Below are positions 39,334-50,190 of a stretch of DNA of 64,000 nt, in pieces (the first letter of the stretch is position 1; every line of letters starts with the position of its first letter). Source of the stretch: Grimontia hollisae CIP 101886 (lineage in GTDB: Bacteria; Pseudomonadota; Gammaproteobacteria; Enterobacterales; Vibrionaceae); assembly GCF_000176515.1 (NCBI RefSeq), contig NZ_ADAQ01000011.1:310001-374000 (forward strand). The letters run 5' to 3'. The position numbers and the translations under genes are program-made. The notes under the pieces are model-generated. The model had not been told where the DNA came from. It saw nothing but the letters and a program-made list of their open reading frames with translations, and made no database searches.

Positions 39334-39563
39334 CGTCTGTGATTTGGTGCGTAGTATCAATATGTCACTGTTTTTTGCGTTTGATTTGTAAATACAACGC
39401 CCTCACTGTTTTTGCCTGTTTTCTGGACGGTCAGCAAGCCCCCAAGCAGGATAAAGTTTGACCGCCTTGCGATTTTGGTGAAAAACCCTTTCCCCTATCT
39501 GTTGTTATAGCGGCCTCAAAGGCCGATAATACGTAGATCCCTTTAAAATTTTCGAAGAATGGC

Positions 39564-40145
39564 ATGACTGAGTATTTACTGCTTCTTGTCGGCACCGTCC
39601 TGGTTAACAACTTTGTGCTGGTTAAGTTTCTTGGCCTGTGCCCATTTATGGGTGTCTCCAAAAAACTCGAAACCGCCATTGGGATGGGGCTTGCGACCAC
39701 ATTCGTACTGACACTCGCATCAGTGAGTGCCTACCTGGTCGAAACCTATATTCTGGCACCGCTGGGGCTTGAGTATCTGCGTACCCTGAGTTTTATTCTG
39801 GTGATCGCGGTCGTCGTGCAATTCACTGAAATGGTTGTGCATAAAACCAGCCCGACCCTTTATCGCCTGCTGGGGATTTTCCTGCCCCTCATTACCACCA
39901 ACTGCGCCGTATTAGGCGTCGCTTTGCTGAATATCAACGAACGACACAATTTTATCGAATCCATTGTTTATGGTTTTGGCGCTGCCGCAGGCTTCTCGCT
40001 GGTACTGATTTTGTTTGCAGCGATGCGTGAGCGTATTGCCGCAGCGGATGTTCCCCAACCGTTTCGTGGCGCATCGATTGCCATGATCACGGCAGGACTG
40101 ATGTCACTGGCATTTATGGGCTTTACAGGGTTGGTGAAACTGTAA
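39564..40145 (+). CDS. rsxA: Electron transport complex subunit RsxA (RnfA)
   Basis: 193 residues with six predicted membrane helices. Starts [20 protein letters not shown], and carries the family block [16 protein letters not shown]. Part of the membrane Rnf/Rsx complex that moves electrons between NADH and ferredoxin-type carriers coupled to ion flow; in E. coli it keeps SoxR reduced. First gene of rsxABCDGE; rsxB begins at its last base. Confidence 0.97.
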   Translation: MTEYLLLLVGTVLVNNFVLVKFLGLCPFMGVSKKLETAIGMGLATTFVLTLASVSAYLVETYILAPLGLEYLRTLSFILVIAVVVQFTEMVVHKTSPTLYRLLGIFLPLITTNCAVLGVALLNINERHNFIESIVYGFGAAAGFSLVLILFAAMRERIAAADVPQPFRGASIAMITAGLMSLAFMGFTGLVKL

Positions 40146-40729
40146 TGACTGGAATTTTGATTGCGATTATTGCTATCGCTGTTCTGGCGGCCGTATTCGG
40201 GATTTTGCTGGGCTTTGCGTCTGTACGTTTTAAAGTTGAAGCCGATCCTATCGTCGACCAGATAGATGCGATTCTTCCCCAGACCCAGTGTGGTCAATGT
40301 GGCTACCCCGGTTGCCGCCCCTATGCAGAAGCCATTGCCAATGGCGATGCCATCAATAAATGCCCTCCGGGTGGTCAACCTACCATTGAAAAGCTGGCTG
40401 ACCTGATGGGCGTTGAAGCCACCGAGTCCGCCCATGATGAAGAGAAAGGCCTCAAAAAAGTGGCCTTCATTCATGAAGACGATTGTATCGGTTGTACCAA
40501 ATGTATCCAGGCTTGCCCGGTCGATGCCATTGTTGGCAGCACCAAAGCCATGCATACCGTAATTAAAGATGAATGTACCGGGTGCGATCTTTGTGTTGCC
40601 CCCTGCCCGACTGATTGTATTGAAATGATCCCAGTTCAAACGACCCCTGAAACCTGGAAATGGCAGCTCGACCAGATTCCAGTAGTACACATTCACGATG
40701 ACTCAGAGAAGGAGATCAAACAAGCATGA
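40145..40729 (+). CDS. rsxB: Electron transport complex subunit RsxB (RnfB)
   Basis: 194 residues. N-terminal membrane anchor (about 1-26), a 4Fe-4S motif CGQCGYPGC near residue 49, and two ferredoxin-type clusters, [16 protein letters not shown] and [16 protein letters not shown]. Electron entry or transfer subunit. Overlaps rsxA by one base and rsxC by four. Confidence 0.97.
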   Translation: MTGILIAIIAIAVLAAVFGILLGFASVRFKVEADPIVDQIDAILPQTQCGQCGYPGCRPYAEAIANGDAINKCPPGGQPTIEKLADLMGVEATESAHDEEKGLKKVAFIHEDDCIGCTKCIQACPVDAIVGSTKAMHTVIKDECTGCDLCVAPCPTDCIEMIPVQTTPETWKWQLDQIPVVHIHDDSEKEIKQA

Positions 40730-42798
40730 TCACCTTAATTGAGCAAATAAAACAGGGACAGGTTTGGGATTTCCACGGCGGTATCCACCCACCGGAAAAC
40801 AAACGCCAGTCAAGCGAAACTAGTATCTTGCCGCTTGCTATTCCTAATGAAATTGTGCTGCCGGTTAAACAGCATATTGGGACGGCCGGCAAAATACTGG
40901 TCAACGTGGGCGAAAAAGTGCTGAAAGGCCAGCCGCTGACAAAATCCGATGCCATTCAGTGCTGTCCGGTTCACGCGCCTACATCCGGCGAGGTGGTTGC
41001 CATCGAGCCCCGTACCATTGCACACCCTTCAGGCCTGACAGACACCTGTATCGTCATTCGTCCCGATTTTGAGGACAAATGGGGAGACAAAGTTGCTCTG
41101 GCTGATTTTCGCAAAGAGTCAGGCGAAGTGCTGATTGACCACATCCGCCTTATGGGCATTTCGGGGATGGGAGGCGCAGGTTTCCCTGCTGCCAGAAAAC
41201 TGCAAACCGGTATTGCCCGCACTGAAATCCTGATCATTAACGGCGCAGAATGTGAGCCTTATATCACGGCAGACGATCGCCTGATGCAAGAGCGCGCGGA
41301 AGAGATTGTTCAGGGGGTTGAAATCCTCCAGCACATTGTCTGCCCCAAGCTGACAGTCATCGCTCTGGAAGACAATAAACCTGAAGCGATAGACGCTCTA
41401 AAACGCGCCACCAGCGATAAACCGGATATCGTGGTTCAGGTTGTGCCAACCAAATATCCATCAGGTGGTGAAAAGCAGCTGATCAAACTGATCACCGGGA
41501 AAGAAGTACCCACCAATGGGATCCCCGCGGCTATCGGTGTGATGATGCAAAACGTGGGAACTGTGTATGCCATCAAACGCGCGGTGATCGACGGTGAGCC
41601 CCTGATTGAACGCGTCGTCACATTGACAGGCACTACGCTCAAAGAACAACGCAACCGCTGGGCGCTGTTGGGCACGCCGGTTTCCTTCCTGCTTGATAAG
41701 CATGGCTACCAGCCCGATAAGAAACTCGAGCGTGTGATCATTGGCGGCCCTATGATGGGTTACACCATTCCACACCCGAATGTTCCTGTCACCAAAGTCA
41801 CCAACTGCATATTGGTGCCATCGCGGCGCGAAATCACACCGTCAGAGGGTGAAGTCGCCTGTATTCGTTGCAGTGCCTGTGCTGAGGCTTGTCCGGCATC
41901 CCTGCTGCCCCAGCAGCTGCAGTGGTACGCCAAAGACCAGGACTTCGACAAGTGCGAAGAATACAACCTGTTTGACTGCATTGAGTGTGGCGCCTGCGCC
42001 TATGTTTGCCCAAGTGAAATCCCGCTGGTGCAATACTACCGTCAGGCAAAATCTGAAATCCGCACACGCAATGCTGAACAGCAAGCGGCAGAGCGCGCCA
42101 AAGAGCGTTTTGAAGCGAAAAAAGCGCGTATGGAACGAGACAAAAAAGCGCGTGAAGAACGCCATAGGCAAGCGGCCGAAAACCGTCGCAAAGCCATGGA
42201 GAAATCCGGTGATGGTGACGCTATCGCAGCTGCCATTGCGCGTGTTAAAGCCAAGACCGAACAGGACAGTGCCGCCACTGCTGTTAAGCCTGCAGTAGCC
42301 GCCGCCATCGCCAGGGCGAAAGCCAAACAGGCAGAAGCTGCGGCCAAAGGCCAGGCTGAACCTGACAACAGTGAAATGACAAAACTGCGTGAAGAGCGCA
42401 AACGTCAGGCGCGCGAACGCAAAGCACAGAAAGCAGCAGAATCACCGGCGGAAAACGCCTCAGATGATAAGAAAGATGCTGTCGCTGCCGCCATTGCCCG
42501 CGCCAAAGCACGCAAAGCGGCGCAGCAGGCGGACGCTGATTCCCAGCGCGCAGAACCGGTGCAAGACGCTGCCAAGACAGGGGACGATCCTAAGAAAGCC
42601 GCTGTCGCTGCTGCTATTGCCCGTGCCAAAGCACGCAAAGCGGCGCAGCAGGCAGAGGCCAACACCCCAGAGGCAGAGCCTGCCCAGAAAGCAGAACCGG
42701 TAGAAGATGATCCCAAAAAAGCAGCCGTCGCTGCGGCCATTGCCCGTGCAAAAGCACGCAAAGCCGCACAGATGAAGAACAATAACGAGGAAGACTAA
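40726..42798 (+). CDS. rsxC: Electron transport complex subunit RsxC (RnfC)
   Basis: 690 residues. The N-terminal 440 residues carry the NADH/FMN-binding fold ([23 protein letters not shown]) and two 4Fe-4S motifs, [16 protein letters not shown] and [15 protein letters not shown]. From about residue 450 on the protein becomes a charged alanine/lysine/arginine-rich helical tail with repeats of [15 protein letters not shown], ending in NNNEED. The long repeat tail is typical of Vibrionaceae and other gammaproteobacteria; its length varies between species. Confidence 0.95.
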   Translation: MITLIEQIKQGQVWDFHGGIHPPENKRQSSETSILPLAIPNEIVLPVKQHIGTAGKILVNVGEKVLKGQPLTKSDAIQCCPVHAPTSGEVVAIEPRTIAHPSGLTDTCIVIRPDFEDKWGDKVALADFRKESGEVLIDHIRLMGISGMGGAGFPAARKLQTGIARTEILIINGAECEPYITADDRLMQERAEEIVQGVEILQHIVCPKLTVIALEDNKPEAIDALKRATSDKPDIVVQVVPTKYPSGGEKQLIKLITGKEVPTNGIPAAIGVMMQNVGTVYAIKRAVIDGEPLIERVVTLTGTTLKEQRNRWALLGTPVSFLLDKHGYQPDKKLERVIIGGPMMGYTIPHPNVPVTKVTNCILVPSRREITPSEGEVACIRCSACAEACPASLLPQQLQWYAKDQDFDKCEEYNLFDCIECGACAYVCPSEIPLVQYYRQAKSEIRTRNAEQQAAERAKERFEAKKARMERDKKAREERHRQAAENRRKAMEKSGDGDAIAAAIARVKAKTEQDSAATAVKPAVAAAIARAKAKQAEAAAKGQAEPDNSEMTKLREERKRQARERKAQKAAESPAENASDDKKDAVAAAIARAKARKAAQQADADSQRAEPVQDAAKTGDDPKKAAVAAAIARAKARKAAQQAEANTPEAEPAQKAEPVEDDPKKAAVAAAIARAKARKAAQMKNNNEED
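42478..42777. repeat. Tandem 123-bp coding repeats in rsxC
   Basis: Three units start at 42478, 42601 and 42724, exactly 123 bases (41 codons) apart, each beginning with the [15 protein letters not shown] block. Two more divergent units are at about 42220 and 42296. The DNA copies are close enough for slippage. Confidence 0.85.
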
Positions 42799-42800
42799 CC

Positions 42801-43862
42801 GTGGCCTTTTTTATTGCCAGTAGCCCACATAGCCACAGTCGCAAAAGTACCAGCGATATAATGATGACAGTGATACTCTGCACCTTGCCCGGTATCGCTG
42901 CGCTTTGTTATTTCTTCGGGTGGGGTGTGCTTATCCAGGTTGCCCTGGCGTCGTTAACTGCCGTGGTTGCCGAAGCCGCCATTATCAAAATGCGCGGCCG
43001 TCCGGTTAAACGTTACCTGAAAGATAACTCAGCCCTGCTGACCGGAGTGCTGCTGGGCATTGCCATTCCCCCTTTTGCACCATGGTGGATTGTGGTTATT
43101 GGCACTCTGTTTGCGGTGGTTATTGCCAAGCAACTTTATGGCGGCTTGGGGCAAAACCTGTTTAACCCCGCCATGGTTGCCTATGTCGTACTGCTGATTT
43201 CATTCCCGGTTCAAATGACCACCTGGCTGCCGCCTTCTGAGCTGGTGGCTCAGTCTCTTGGTTTTACAGACAGCGTTGCCGCCATTTTCAACGGCCTGAC
43301 GACAGACGGGTTCAGCGTCAACCAGCTTCGTATTGCTGTTGATGGCAGCACCATGGCAACACCTTTAGACACCATCAAAACGTCACTGCTGGCCGGGGAG
43401 ACTGTCTCTGAAGCTCTGGAAAAGCCCGTGTTTGAAAGCTTTGCCGGTATCGGCTGGAGCTGGGTGAATATCGCCTTCCTGTTGGGTGGCCTTGTCCTGT
43501 TGAAGAAAAACACCATCCAATGGCACATTCCGGTCGCCATGTTGGGGACACTGTTTGTATTCAGTCTGGTGGGCTATGCCATCAGCCCTGACGGCGTGGC
43601 GTCACCACTTATGCATTTTTTGTCGGGTGCGACCATGCTGGGGGCATTTTTTATCGCCACCGATCCGGTCTCTGCTTCAACCACAACCCGTGGACGACTG
43701 GTTTTCGGCGCCATGATTGGGGCGCTGGTTTACCTGATCCGTACTTTTGGCGGATTTCCAGACGGCGTAGCTTTCGCCGTTCTGATTGCAAACATGTGTG
43801 TGCCCTTGATTGATTATTACACCAAGCCGACCACATACGGCCACAGGAAGGAAAGCAAATGA
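42801..43862 (+). CDS. rsxD: Electron transport complex subunit RsxD (RnfD)
   Basis: 353 residues from a GTG at 42801 with GAGGA upstream. NqrB-like membrane protein. Thr278 in the SGAT motif (275-278) is the expected covalent FMN attachment site. Starts 2 bases after rsxC and overlaps rsxG by 4. Confidence 0.96.
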   Translation: MAFFIASSPHSHSRKSTSDIMMTVILCTLPGIAALCYFFGWGVLIQVALASLTAVVAEAAIIKMRGRPVKRYLKDNSALLTGVLLGIAIPPFAPWWIVVIGTLFAVVIAKQLYGGLGQNLFNPAMVAYVVLLISFPVQMTTWLPPSELVAQSLGFTDSVAAIFNGLTTDGFSVNQLRIAVDGSTMATPLDTIKTSLLAGETVSEALEKPVFESFAGIGWSWVNIAFLLGGLVLLKKNTIQWHIPVAMLGTLFVFSLVGYAISPDGVASPLMHFLSGATMLGAFFIATDPVSASTTTRGRLVFGAMIGALVYLIRTFGGFPDGVAFAVLIANMCVPLIDYYTKPTTYGHRKESK

Positions 43863-44491
43863 TCCGCGCGATGCGAAACAATGGCGTAATCCTTGCGCTG
43901 GCGGCACTGCTTTCAACAGGCTTAGTTGCCGTGACCAATACGTTGACGAAAGACACCATTGCTGAGCAGCAACGCCTCCAGCTTCTCAAGGTGTTGAATC
44001 AGGTGATCCCTGAAGAGCTGCATGACAATCCACTGGCCAAGACCTGTACACTGGTAACAAGTCCAAGCCTTGGAACAAATGAGCCAATGCCTGTTTATAT
44101 CGCCAGGAAAAACGGTGAGCCGACGGCCATGGCGATCGAAGCCATCGCACCAGATGGTTACAATGGCGCGATAAAAATACTGGTAGGTGTCGATACTCAA
44201 AATACCGTGTTGGGCGTTCGCGTGCTGAACCACAATGAAACACCGGGCCTGGGCGATAAAATCGACCTCAATGTATCCGACTGGGTGCTTTCATTTACCG
44301 GTAAACGCATAGAGAGCGAAGAAGATAAGCGTTGGGCGGTCTATAAAGATGGCGGTCAGTTTGACCAGTTCACGGGCGCGACCATCACACCGCGTGCAGT
44401 GGTGAACGCCGCGCGTCAGGCTGCGTGGTACACGATGCAGAACAAAGACACCATTATTCGCCAACCCCAGAATTGTGGAGCCGAATCATGA
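43859..44491 (+). CDS. rsxG: Electron transport complex subunit RsxG (RnfG)
   Basis: 210 residues. One N-terminal membrane helix, then a periplasmic domain. Thr175 in TGATITP is the expected covalent FMN site, placed by the ApbE flavin transferase (not in the window). Overlaps rsxE by 4 bases. Confidence 0.96.
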   Translation: MIRAMRNNGVILALAALLSTGLVAVTNTLTKDTIAEQQRLQLLKVLNQVIPEELHDNPLAKTCTLVTSPSLGTNEPMPVYIARKNGEPTAMAIEAIAPDGYNGAIKILVGVDTQNTVLGVRVLNHNETPGLGDKIDLNVSDWVLSFTGKRIESEEDKRWAVYKDGGQFDQFTGATITPRAVVNAARQAAWYTMQNKDTIIRQPQNCGAES

Positions 44492-45180
44492 GCCAGAACA
44501 AAGCGCTAATGAAAGATGGAATGTGGGCCAATAACCCGGCACTGGTACAGTTGCTGGGCCTTTGCCCTCTACTCGCCGTTTCTGCCACGGTGACCAATGC
44601 ACTGGGTCTGGGCATTGCGACTCTGCTGGTACTGGTGGGTTCCAACCTGACGGTTTCTCTGGTGCGCGAGTGGGTGCCTAAAGACGTCCGTATCCCTATT
44701 TTCGTGATGATCATTGCCTCACTGGTGACCTGCGTACAGTTGCTGATGAACGCCTATGCATTTGGCCTGTACCAGTCTTTGGGTATTTTTATTCCGCTTA
44801 TCGTGACCAACTGCATTATTATCGGTCGCGCTGAAGCCTTCGCTTCCAAGAACATGCCCCTGCCTTCTGTTTTAGATGGTTTCTGGATGGGCATGGGCAT
44901 GACCGCCGCCCTGTTTGTACTGGGTGCTATCCGTGAAATTCTGGGTAATGGCACACTCTTTGATGGCGCAGACAGGCTTTTAGGTGACTGGGCAGCAGGA
45001 TTGCGCATTGAGATATTCCACACTGACAGTCCATTTCTGCTGGCCATATTGCCACCGGGTGCGTTTCTGGCCGTCGGTTTCCTGATTGCAGCGAAAAACG
45101 TTATCGATGCCCGGCAGGCGAAAAAACAACCCAAAGAAAAAGTTGTCATTGAGCGTGTCCGCGTCACTTCTGCTGACTAA
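44488..45180 (+). CDS. rsxE: Electron transport complex subunit RsxE (RnfE)
   Basis: 230 residues from ATG 44488 ([13 protein letters not shown]), overlapping the rsxG stop as ATGA; a longer in-frame start would lie in rsxG. NqrD-like membrane protein with the [14 protein letters not shown] block that mirrors [14 protein letters not shown] of RsxA. Last rsx gene; nth follows after 29 bases, the usual order in gammaproteobacteria. Confidence 0.96.
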   Translation: MSQNKALMKDGMWANNPALVQLLGLCPLLAVSATVTNALGLGIATLLVLVGSNLTVSLVREWVPKDVRIPIFVMIIASLVTCVQLLMNAYAFGLYQSLGIFIPLIVTNCIIIGRAEAFASKNMPLPSVLDGFWMGMGMTAALFVLGAIREILGNGTLFDGADRLLGDWAAGLRIEIFHTDSPFLLAILPPGAFLAVGFLIAAKNVIDARQAKKQPKEKVVIERVRVTSAD

Positions 45181-45209
45181 CGTGACTTCAACGGATGAAG
45201 ATATAACAA

Positions 45210-45851
45210 ATGAACAATGAAAAACGCATTCAGATACTGGAACGATTGAGAGCGGAAAACCCGCACCCTCAGACTGAACTCAACTGGAGCACGCCGTTTG
45301 AGCTGCTTATCGCAGTATTGCTTTCAGCACAGGCCACCGACGTCAGTGTGAACAAAGCGACAGACAAACTTTATCCTGTCGCCAACACACCGCAGGCCAT
45401 GCTGGATCTGGGGGTTGAAGGCGTAAAGGAATACATCAAGACCATTGGCCTGTTTAACTCCAAAGCGGAAAACGTCATCAAAACCTGCAAAATCCTGATT
45501 GAGCAACATGGCGGTGAAGTGCCGGAAAACCGGGAAGCGCTGGAAGCCCTGCCGGGGGTGGGGCGTAAAACAGCCAATGTGGTACTGAACACTGCGTTTG
45601 GCTGGCCAACGATTGCAGTAGACACCCACATTTTCCGCGTGTCTAACCGCACCAAATTTGCGGTCGGTAAAAATGTCGATCAGGTAGAACAGAAACTGTT
45701 GAAAGTAGTACCCAAAGAGTTCAAAGTCGATGTACACCACTGGTTAATCCTTCACGGTCGCTATACCTGTGTAGCCCGTAAGCCACGCTGTGGCAGCTGC
45801 ATTATCGAAGATCTTTGTGAATTCAAAGACAAGGTTTATCCGGACGAGTAA
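45210..45851 (+). CDS. nth: Endonuclease III
   Basis: 213 residues. Base-excision repair glycosylase/AP lyase for oxidised pyrimidines. Helix-hairpin-helix LPGVGRKTA with catalytic Lys120, catalytic Asp138 (IAVDTH), and the 4Fe-4S cluster cysteines in CVARKPRCGSCIIEDLC near 187-203. Likely co-transcribed with rsx. Confidence 0.98.
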   Translation: MNNEKRIQILERLRAENPHPQTELNWSTPFELLIAVLLSAQATDVSVNKATDKLYPVANTPQAMLDLGVEGVKEYIKTIGLFNSKAENVIKTCKILIEQHGGEVPENREALEALPGVGRKTANVVLNTAFGWPTIAVDTHIFRVSNRTKFAVGKNVDQVEQKLLKVVPKEFKVDVHHWLILHGRYTCVARKPRCGSCIIEDLCEFKDKVYPDE

Positions 45852-45916
45852 TCACTGGACTTTTCTCAGTCATTAACTGATAAACTAGGTGCGCAGACAC
45901 AATTAAGGAGAATGTC

Positions 45917-46333
45917 ATGAGCAATAGTCGTATTCTGCATACCATGATCCGCGTTGGCGATTTGGATCGTTCCATTGCCTTCTACACCGACGTAATGGGT
46001 ATGCAACTGCTGCGCAAGAGCGAAAATGCGCAGTACGAGTACACGCTGGCGTTTGTAGGTTACGGTGATGAATCAGAAGGTGCAGTGATTGAGCTGACCT
46101 ACAACTGGGGCACCACGGAATATGAGCATGGCTCAGCGTTTGGTCACATCGCCATTGGTGTCGACGATATTTACGCGACTTGCGACAAATTGCGTGCAGC
46201 AGGCGCAAACATCACCCGCGAGCCAGGCCCAGTAAAAGGCGGCACCACGGAAATCGCGTTTGTCGAAGATCCTGACGGCTACAAAATCGAATTAATCCAG
46301 AATAAGAGTGCGTCTGAAGGTTTAGGTAACTAA
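45917..46333 (+). CDS. gloA: Lactoylglutathione lyase (glyoxalase I)
   Basis: 138 residues. Isomerises the methylglyoxal-glutathione hemithioacetal. Metal ligands are visible: His in RILHTMIRV, Glu in VIELTYN, His in FGHIAIGV and Glu in YKIELIQ; the short form corresponds to the nickel-dependent type. AAGGAG precedes the ATG. Ends at a bidirectional terminator. Confidence 0.97.
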   Translation: MSNSRILHTMIRVGDLDRSIAFYTDVMGMQLLRKSENAQYEYTLAFVGYGDESEGAVIELTYNWGTTEYEHGSAFGHIAIGVDDIYATCDKLRAAGANITREPGPVKGGTTEIAFVEDPDGYKIELIQNKSASEGLGN

Positions 46334-46348
46334 CCCAGTGAAGGACAA

Positions 46349-46389
46349 AAAAACACCCGGCTTCAAAAATGTAAAGCCGGGCGTTTTTT
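46349..46389. terminator. Bidirectional terminator between gloA and motY
   Basis: AAAACACCCGGCTT, loop, AAGCCGGGCGTTTTTT, between converging genes. Confidence 0.85.
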
Positions 46390-46410
46390 ATTACAGATTT
46401 TTAGCCAATA

Positions 46411-47289
46411 TTAAATAATGGTCCTACCCAGTGATATCACCACACGGCGGTTTTTGTTTCTACCAATCGGACTTTCGTTTTCCGCAATAGGACGGCGCTC
46501 ACCGTATGCTTCAACCTGTATCCGGTCTTTTGGCAAACCCAGCGACATAAAATACGCTTCCAACTTTTGCGCACGGATCTCTGATAATCGTTGGTTTGCC
46601 ACTTTTGCACCTCGGTTATCGGTATATGTCGCCATCAACACCAGATCAATGTCCGGGCTGTAACGCACAAACTCTGCAATTTGCGCCAGCCTTGCCATGG
46701 ATGCCTTGTTCAGCTCAGCACCGTTTTCGTCATAATGCAGCACGGTAAAAGCAATGTCTTCAAACGAGTACGGAAGCAGGCGCGATATACAGCCGCTGAA
46801 CTCGTTATAGGGCTGCTGGAATGACACCGATGACAGCGCGATTTCTACGCGTTTCCCCCGGCTTTGCCACTCTTTAAAACTGAACGTAGGGTAACGTCCG
46901 TTTTCAAGCTCAGACAACATACTCCAGGCCGTCTGCCCATCCACAAACCCATTAAACTGTTTGTAGAAACGCAACCGATCGATATACTCTGCCGGCTCTC
47001 CGGGCAACCAAACCGGCGGCATGGACACTAAGGACACGTTCTGGGTTTGCCCCATAGGACGACGCATTTCCAGCTCGAAATCCAGATTGATTTTCTTACT
47101 GGCACGGGAAGAAAACATCGCCATGCCATAGTTAGGGATAGCGTGTTCAATACGGCATTCAATCGGGGTATCCACGGTTACTGTCCACACTGACTCGGTA
47201 GGCTTGGCCGCGTAGTATTTACCTGCACTCGCCGACAACGGGGCAAGGCTGGCGGCGATGCACAATGTCAACAGCGATGCGTTTTTCAT
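46411..47289 (-). CDS. motY: Sodium-type flagellar motor protein MotY
   Basis: 292 residues from ATG 47289 ([20 protein letters not shown]). Signal peptide of about 22 residues cut at ASA-GKY. The N-terminal domain contacts MotX and the basal body T-ring; the C-terminal OmpA-like domain (about 170-285) binds peptidoglycan ([20 protein letters not shown]). The T-ring stabilises the PomAB stator of the sodium-driven polar flagellum. An earlier in-frame start exists but would add 33 residues before the signal peptide. Next to rnt, as in V. cholerae. Confidence 0.92.
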   Translation of the reverse strand: MKNASLLTLCIAASLAPLSASAGKYYAAKPTESVWTVTVDTPIECRIEHAIPNYGMAMFSSRASKKINLDFELEMRRPMGQTQNVSLVSMPPVWLPGEPAEYIDRLRFYKQFNGFVDGQTAWSMLSELENGRYPTFSFKEWQSRGKRVEIALSSVSFQQPYNEFSGCISRLLPYSFEDIAFTVLHYDENGAELNKASMARLAQIAEFVRYSPDIDLVLMATYTDNRGAKVANQRLSEIRAQKLEAYFMSLGLPKDRIQVEAYGERRPIAENESPIGRNKNRRVVISLGRTII

Positions 47290-47456
47290 CACGATGGCAA
47301 TTCCTGTTGCGACAATGAAAAAGGGGATGCTTATCTTATCGGACAGCTGCCACGTATCTTTAGTGTTATTTTCACCCTTCCCATCCAAACTAGAAAATGA
47401 AAAAGCAGGACGCTTCTGCCATAATGCCCTCCTGATTTTTTTAAGTTATCTGAAGC

Positions 47457-48128
47457 ATGACCCAAGAGACCGACCTGAACGCATTAAAAGCAAGATTTCG
47501 TGGCTATTTTCCTGTCGTTATCGACGTTGAAACAGCAGGCTTCAATCCACAAACCGATGCGCTGCTGGAAATCTGCGCCGTGACATTAAAGATGGACGAG
47601 GATGGTTGGCTTTCTCCAGACAAAACAATTCACTTCCACGTTACGCCATTTGAAGGTGCCAACCTGGAACAGGAAGCATTGGCGTTTAACGGCATAAAAG
47701 ATCCTTTCAGCCCGCTTCGTGGCGCAGTTGATGAAGAACATGCTCTGAAAGAGATCTTCAAGCTGATCAGAAAAGAGCAAAAGGCATCAGGCTGTCAGCG
47801 AGCAATCATGGTTGCCCACAACGCCAACTTTGATCACAGCTTTGTCATGGCAGCGTCTGAGCGCGCCAACCTTAAACGCAACCCATTCCATCCGTTTGCG
47901 ACTTTTGATACTGCCGCGCTCAGTGGTTTAGCCCTGGGGCAAACTGTACTGGCAAAAGCATGTAAAACCGCAGGTATTGCCTTCGACAACAACGAGGCAC
48001 ATTCCGCCCTTTACGACACAGAGCGCACAGCCGAGCTGTTTTGTGAAATTGTAAACAGGTGGAAAAAATTAGGCGGTTGGCCGGTTTTAATGCCGGAAGA
48101 AAAGTCCGAACAAACGTCAGACGAATAG
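47457..48128 (+). CDS. rnt: Ribonuclease T
   Basis: 223 residues. DEDDh 3'-5' exonuclease that trims tRNA CCA ends and other small RNAs. Asp23 and Glu25 (VIDVETAGF), the ExoII Asp in HNANFDHSF, and the His/Asp pair in AHSALYDTE are all present. Transcribed away from motY. Confidence 0.97.
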   Translation: MTQETDLNALKARFRGYFPVVIDVETAGFNPQTDALLEICAVTLKMDEDGWLSPDKTIHFHVTPFEGANLEQEALAFNGIKDPFSPLRGAVDEEHALKEIFKLIRKEQKASGCQRAIMVAHNANFDHSFVMAASERANLKRNPFHPFATFDTAALSGLALGQTVLAKACKTAGIAFDNNEAHSALYDTERTAELFCEIVNRWKKLGGWPVLMPEEKSEQTSDE

Positions 48129-48457
48129 TACTCTCCCCCTTACGTGTATAACATGGCGGAATCGCACAGAATAAAAGGCATTTCGTCATTATCCACTTTC
48201 AGCCTCTCCAGCGTTTTAAACAAAAGTCTGAAATCAATCTCAGTTAGCACAAATCATCAACAAGATCTCGCGCAAACTATTGATAACAAAAAAGCAACAT
48301 TTTCAAAATTGCTACTTATACTGTCTTAGAAACAATTAACACGTCCCATCAACGGAATAGGATGTAGTTAATAACGTTGATTACAACAATCTCCCTATCC
48401 AGCGGTAAGTTGCAGGTTGTTAAGATTGAGAAGGCAGTGACAGAGAGGCATTTATAG
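48129..48457. other. Gap between rnt and the first fadL
   Basis: AT-rich region of about 330 bases. It holds the fadL promoter and leader, with a GAGAGG site at 48443-48448. I see no further gene or clear operator. Confidence 0.5.
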
Positions 48458-49744
48458 ATGAAACGTGTAACGCAACGTACCTTACTTTCTACCGCCATCG
48501 CGCTGGCCGCCTTTCAGGCCCATGGCGCAGGCTTCCAAATCAGTGAACACTCTGCCAGCGGTTTAGGCCGCGCGTTTGCCGGTGAAGCTGCAATCGCAGA
48601 CAACGCCGCTGTCGCTGCCCGCAACCCGGCAGCGATGACGATGTTTGATTCCGCACAGGTGTCAGGCGGTTTATCGTTTGTACAGCCAGATGTTGATGTA
48701 AAAGTGAACAATGCTGCACTCAATGGAACAACATTGGGGGCTGGCGAACACAACGATGTTGCACCAGATGCCATAATACCTAATTTCCACTACGTTCGTC
48801 CGCTGAACGATAGAATGGCTTTGGGGTTCTCAACTTTCTCTAACTTTGGTTTGTCAACCGAATACCCAACAGATTCGCCAGCGGGCGCAATCGGTGGGCA
48901 GACTGAATTGTTGACAGTAGATTTCAACGCCAACTTTGCCTACGAGATTAACGATCAGTTGAGTTTTGGCGCTGGTCTTAACGCGGTATATGCCGACGCG
49001 GAACTTAAGCGACAAAAAGGCATATTGAGTAGCAGTTTTGCTTTAGGTGGCACTGCGGCCGATGAAATTTCTTACCTAGCCGGTGATGGTTGGGGTTTTG
49101 GGTGGAATGTTGGTGCACTCTGGCAATTCAATAAAGATAATCGACTCGGTGTTGGTTACCGTTCAAAAGTAGATATCACCCTTGAAGGCGATTATAAAGG
49201 TACCTCTGCAGCTAGCACAGTGCCTGGAGAGTTAGAGCTAAACCTTCCTGATATTTTTGAATTTTCTGGTTTCCATAAACTCAGCAATGAGTGGGCGGTT
49301 CACTACAGCGCAATGCGAATCGGTTGGAGCAGTTTCCAAGAGTTAAGAGCAACGAGTTCTCAATGTCTTAGTCTTGCTGGTCAAGGTGTGTGCCTTCAGA
49401 AAGATGAAAAATGGGACGACACATGGCGTTATGCAGTTGGTGTGACACACTTCCTCAATGACCAATGGGAGTTGAGAGCTGGCTATGCGAAAGATGAAAG
49501 CCCAGTGCCCAATTCACACCGTACTCTCAGCATTCCGGATACTGAGCGCAATTGGTACACATTTGGAGCAACCTACTTCGCAGCTGATAACCTGAGCATT
49601 GATGCAGGCTTTGCTTATTTAAGCGGCGATGATGTAACGGGGACTGAAAGTGAAAACCTACCAGGTGGAGCTGTCGCTAGCTATGACTTCACAGCAGGCG
49701 GAGATGCTTACATTTACGCTCTCAGTGCAAACTATACCTTCTAA
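48458..49744 (+). CDS. fadL: FadL-family outer-membrane fatty-acid channel, copy 1
   Basis: 428 residues. Signal peptide of 24 residues cut at AHG-AGF. The mature start GFQISEHSASGLGRAFAGEA and the NPAAM motif form the FadL hatch domain; the rest is a 14-strand barrel, ending ...YIYALSANYTF with the C-terminal aromatic sorting signal. Takes up long-chain fatty acids. Separate transcription unit with its own terminator. Confidence 0.92.
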   Translation: MKRVTQRTLLSTAIALAAFQAHGAGFQISEHSASGLGRAFAGEAAIADNAAVAARNPAAMTMFDSAQVSGGLSFVQPDVDVKVNNAALNGTTLGAGEHNDVAPDAIIPNFHYVRPLNDRMALGFSTFSNFGLSTEYPTDSPAGAIGGQTELLTVDFNANFAYEINDQLSFGAGLNAVYADAELKRQKGILSSSFALGGTAADEISYLAGDGWGFGWNVGALWQFNKDNRLGVGYRSKVDITLEGDYKGTSAASTVPGELELNLPDIFEFSGFHKLSNEWAVHYSAMRIGWSSFQELRATSSQCLSLAGQGVCLQKDEKWDDTWRYAVGVTHFLNDQWELRAGYAKDESPVPNSHRTLSIPDTERNWYTFGATYFAADNLSIDAGFAYLSGDDVTGTESENLPGGAVASYDFTAGGDAYIYALSANYTF

Positions 49745-49763
49745 TCAACCATTACAAAAAAGA

Positions 49764-49796
49764 GAAAAGCCGATTATTTTCAATCGGCTTTTTTGT
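49764..49796 (+). terminator. Terminator of fadL copy 1
   Basis: AAAGCCGATT, loop ATTTTC, AATCGGCTTTTTTG. Between it and the next start at 50191 are about 390 bases with no further feature I can name; this includes the promoter of the second fadL. Confidence 0.88.
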
Positions 49797-50190
49797 TTTC
49801 AATCACAAAAGTGACATTTCACTGTTACACAGGTGACTACCATACTCGGTAATTGAGCGGCATTTTCAAACACCTGTTCATTTTTCAATCAAGCCTTTTC
49901 ACGTCACTAACGAACAGTTAAAGGTAGTTTGGCATCACCGAGTAATGATTAGTGCTTTTACTTAAAACACAAGTTTTCTACCTAGAAACAATGTGCCGAA
50001 AAAACATTCCCTCACGCAATACTTAACACCCATTTAACATCGCTGCACAACGTGACATAGTAACCAGCACAAAGATCCGACCAGCAGACATATCAATGTG
50101 ATATAGGCTGAACGGTTTTCCAACGCACTGAATATATTGAATTTTTCTTGGTTAATTGTTAACCAGGCACTCAGATGGACAAGAGGCTGT

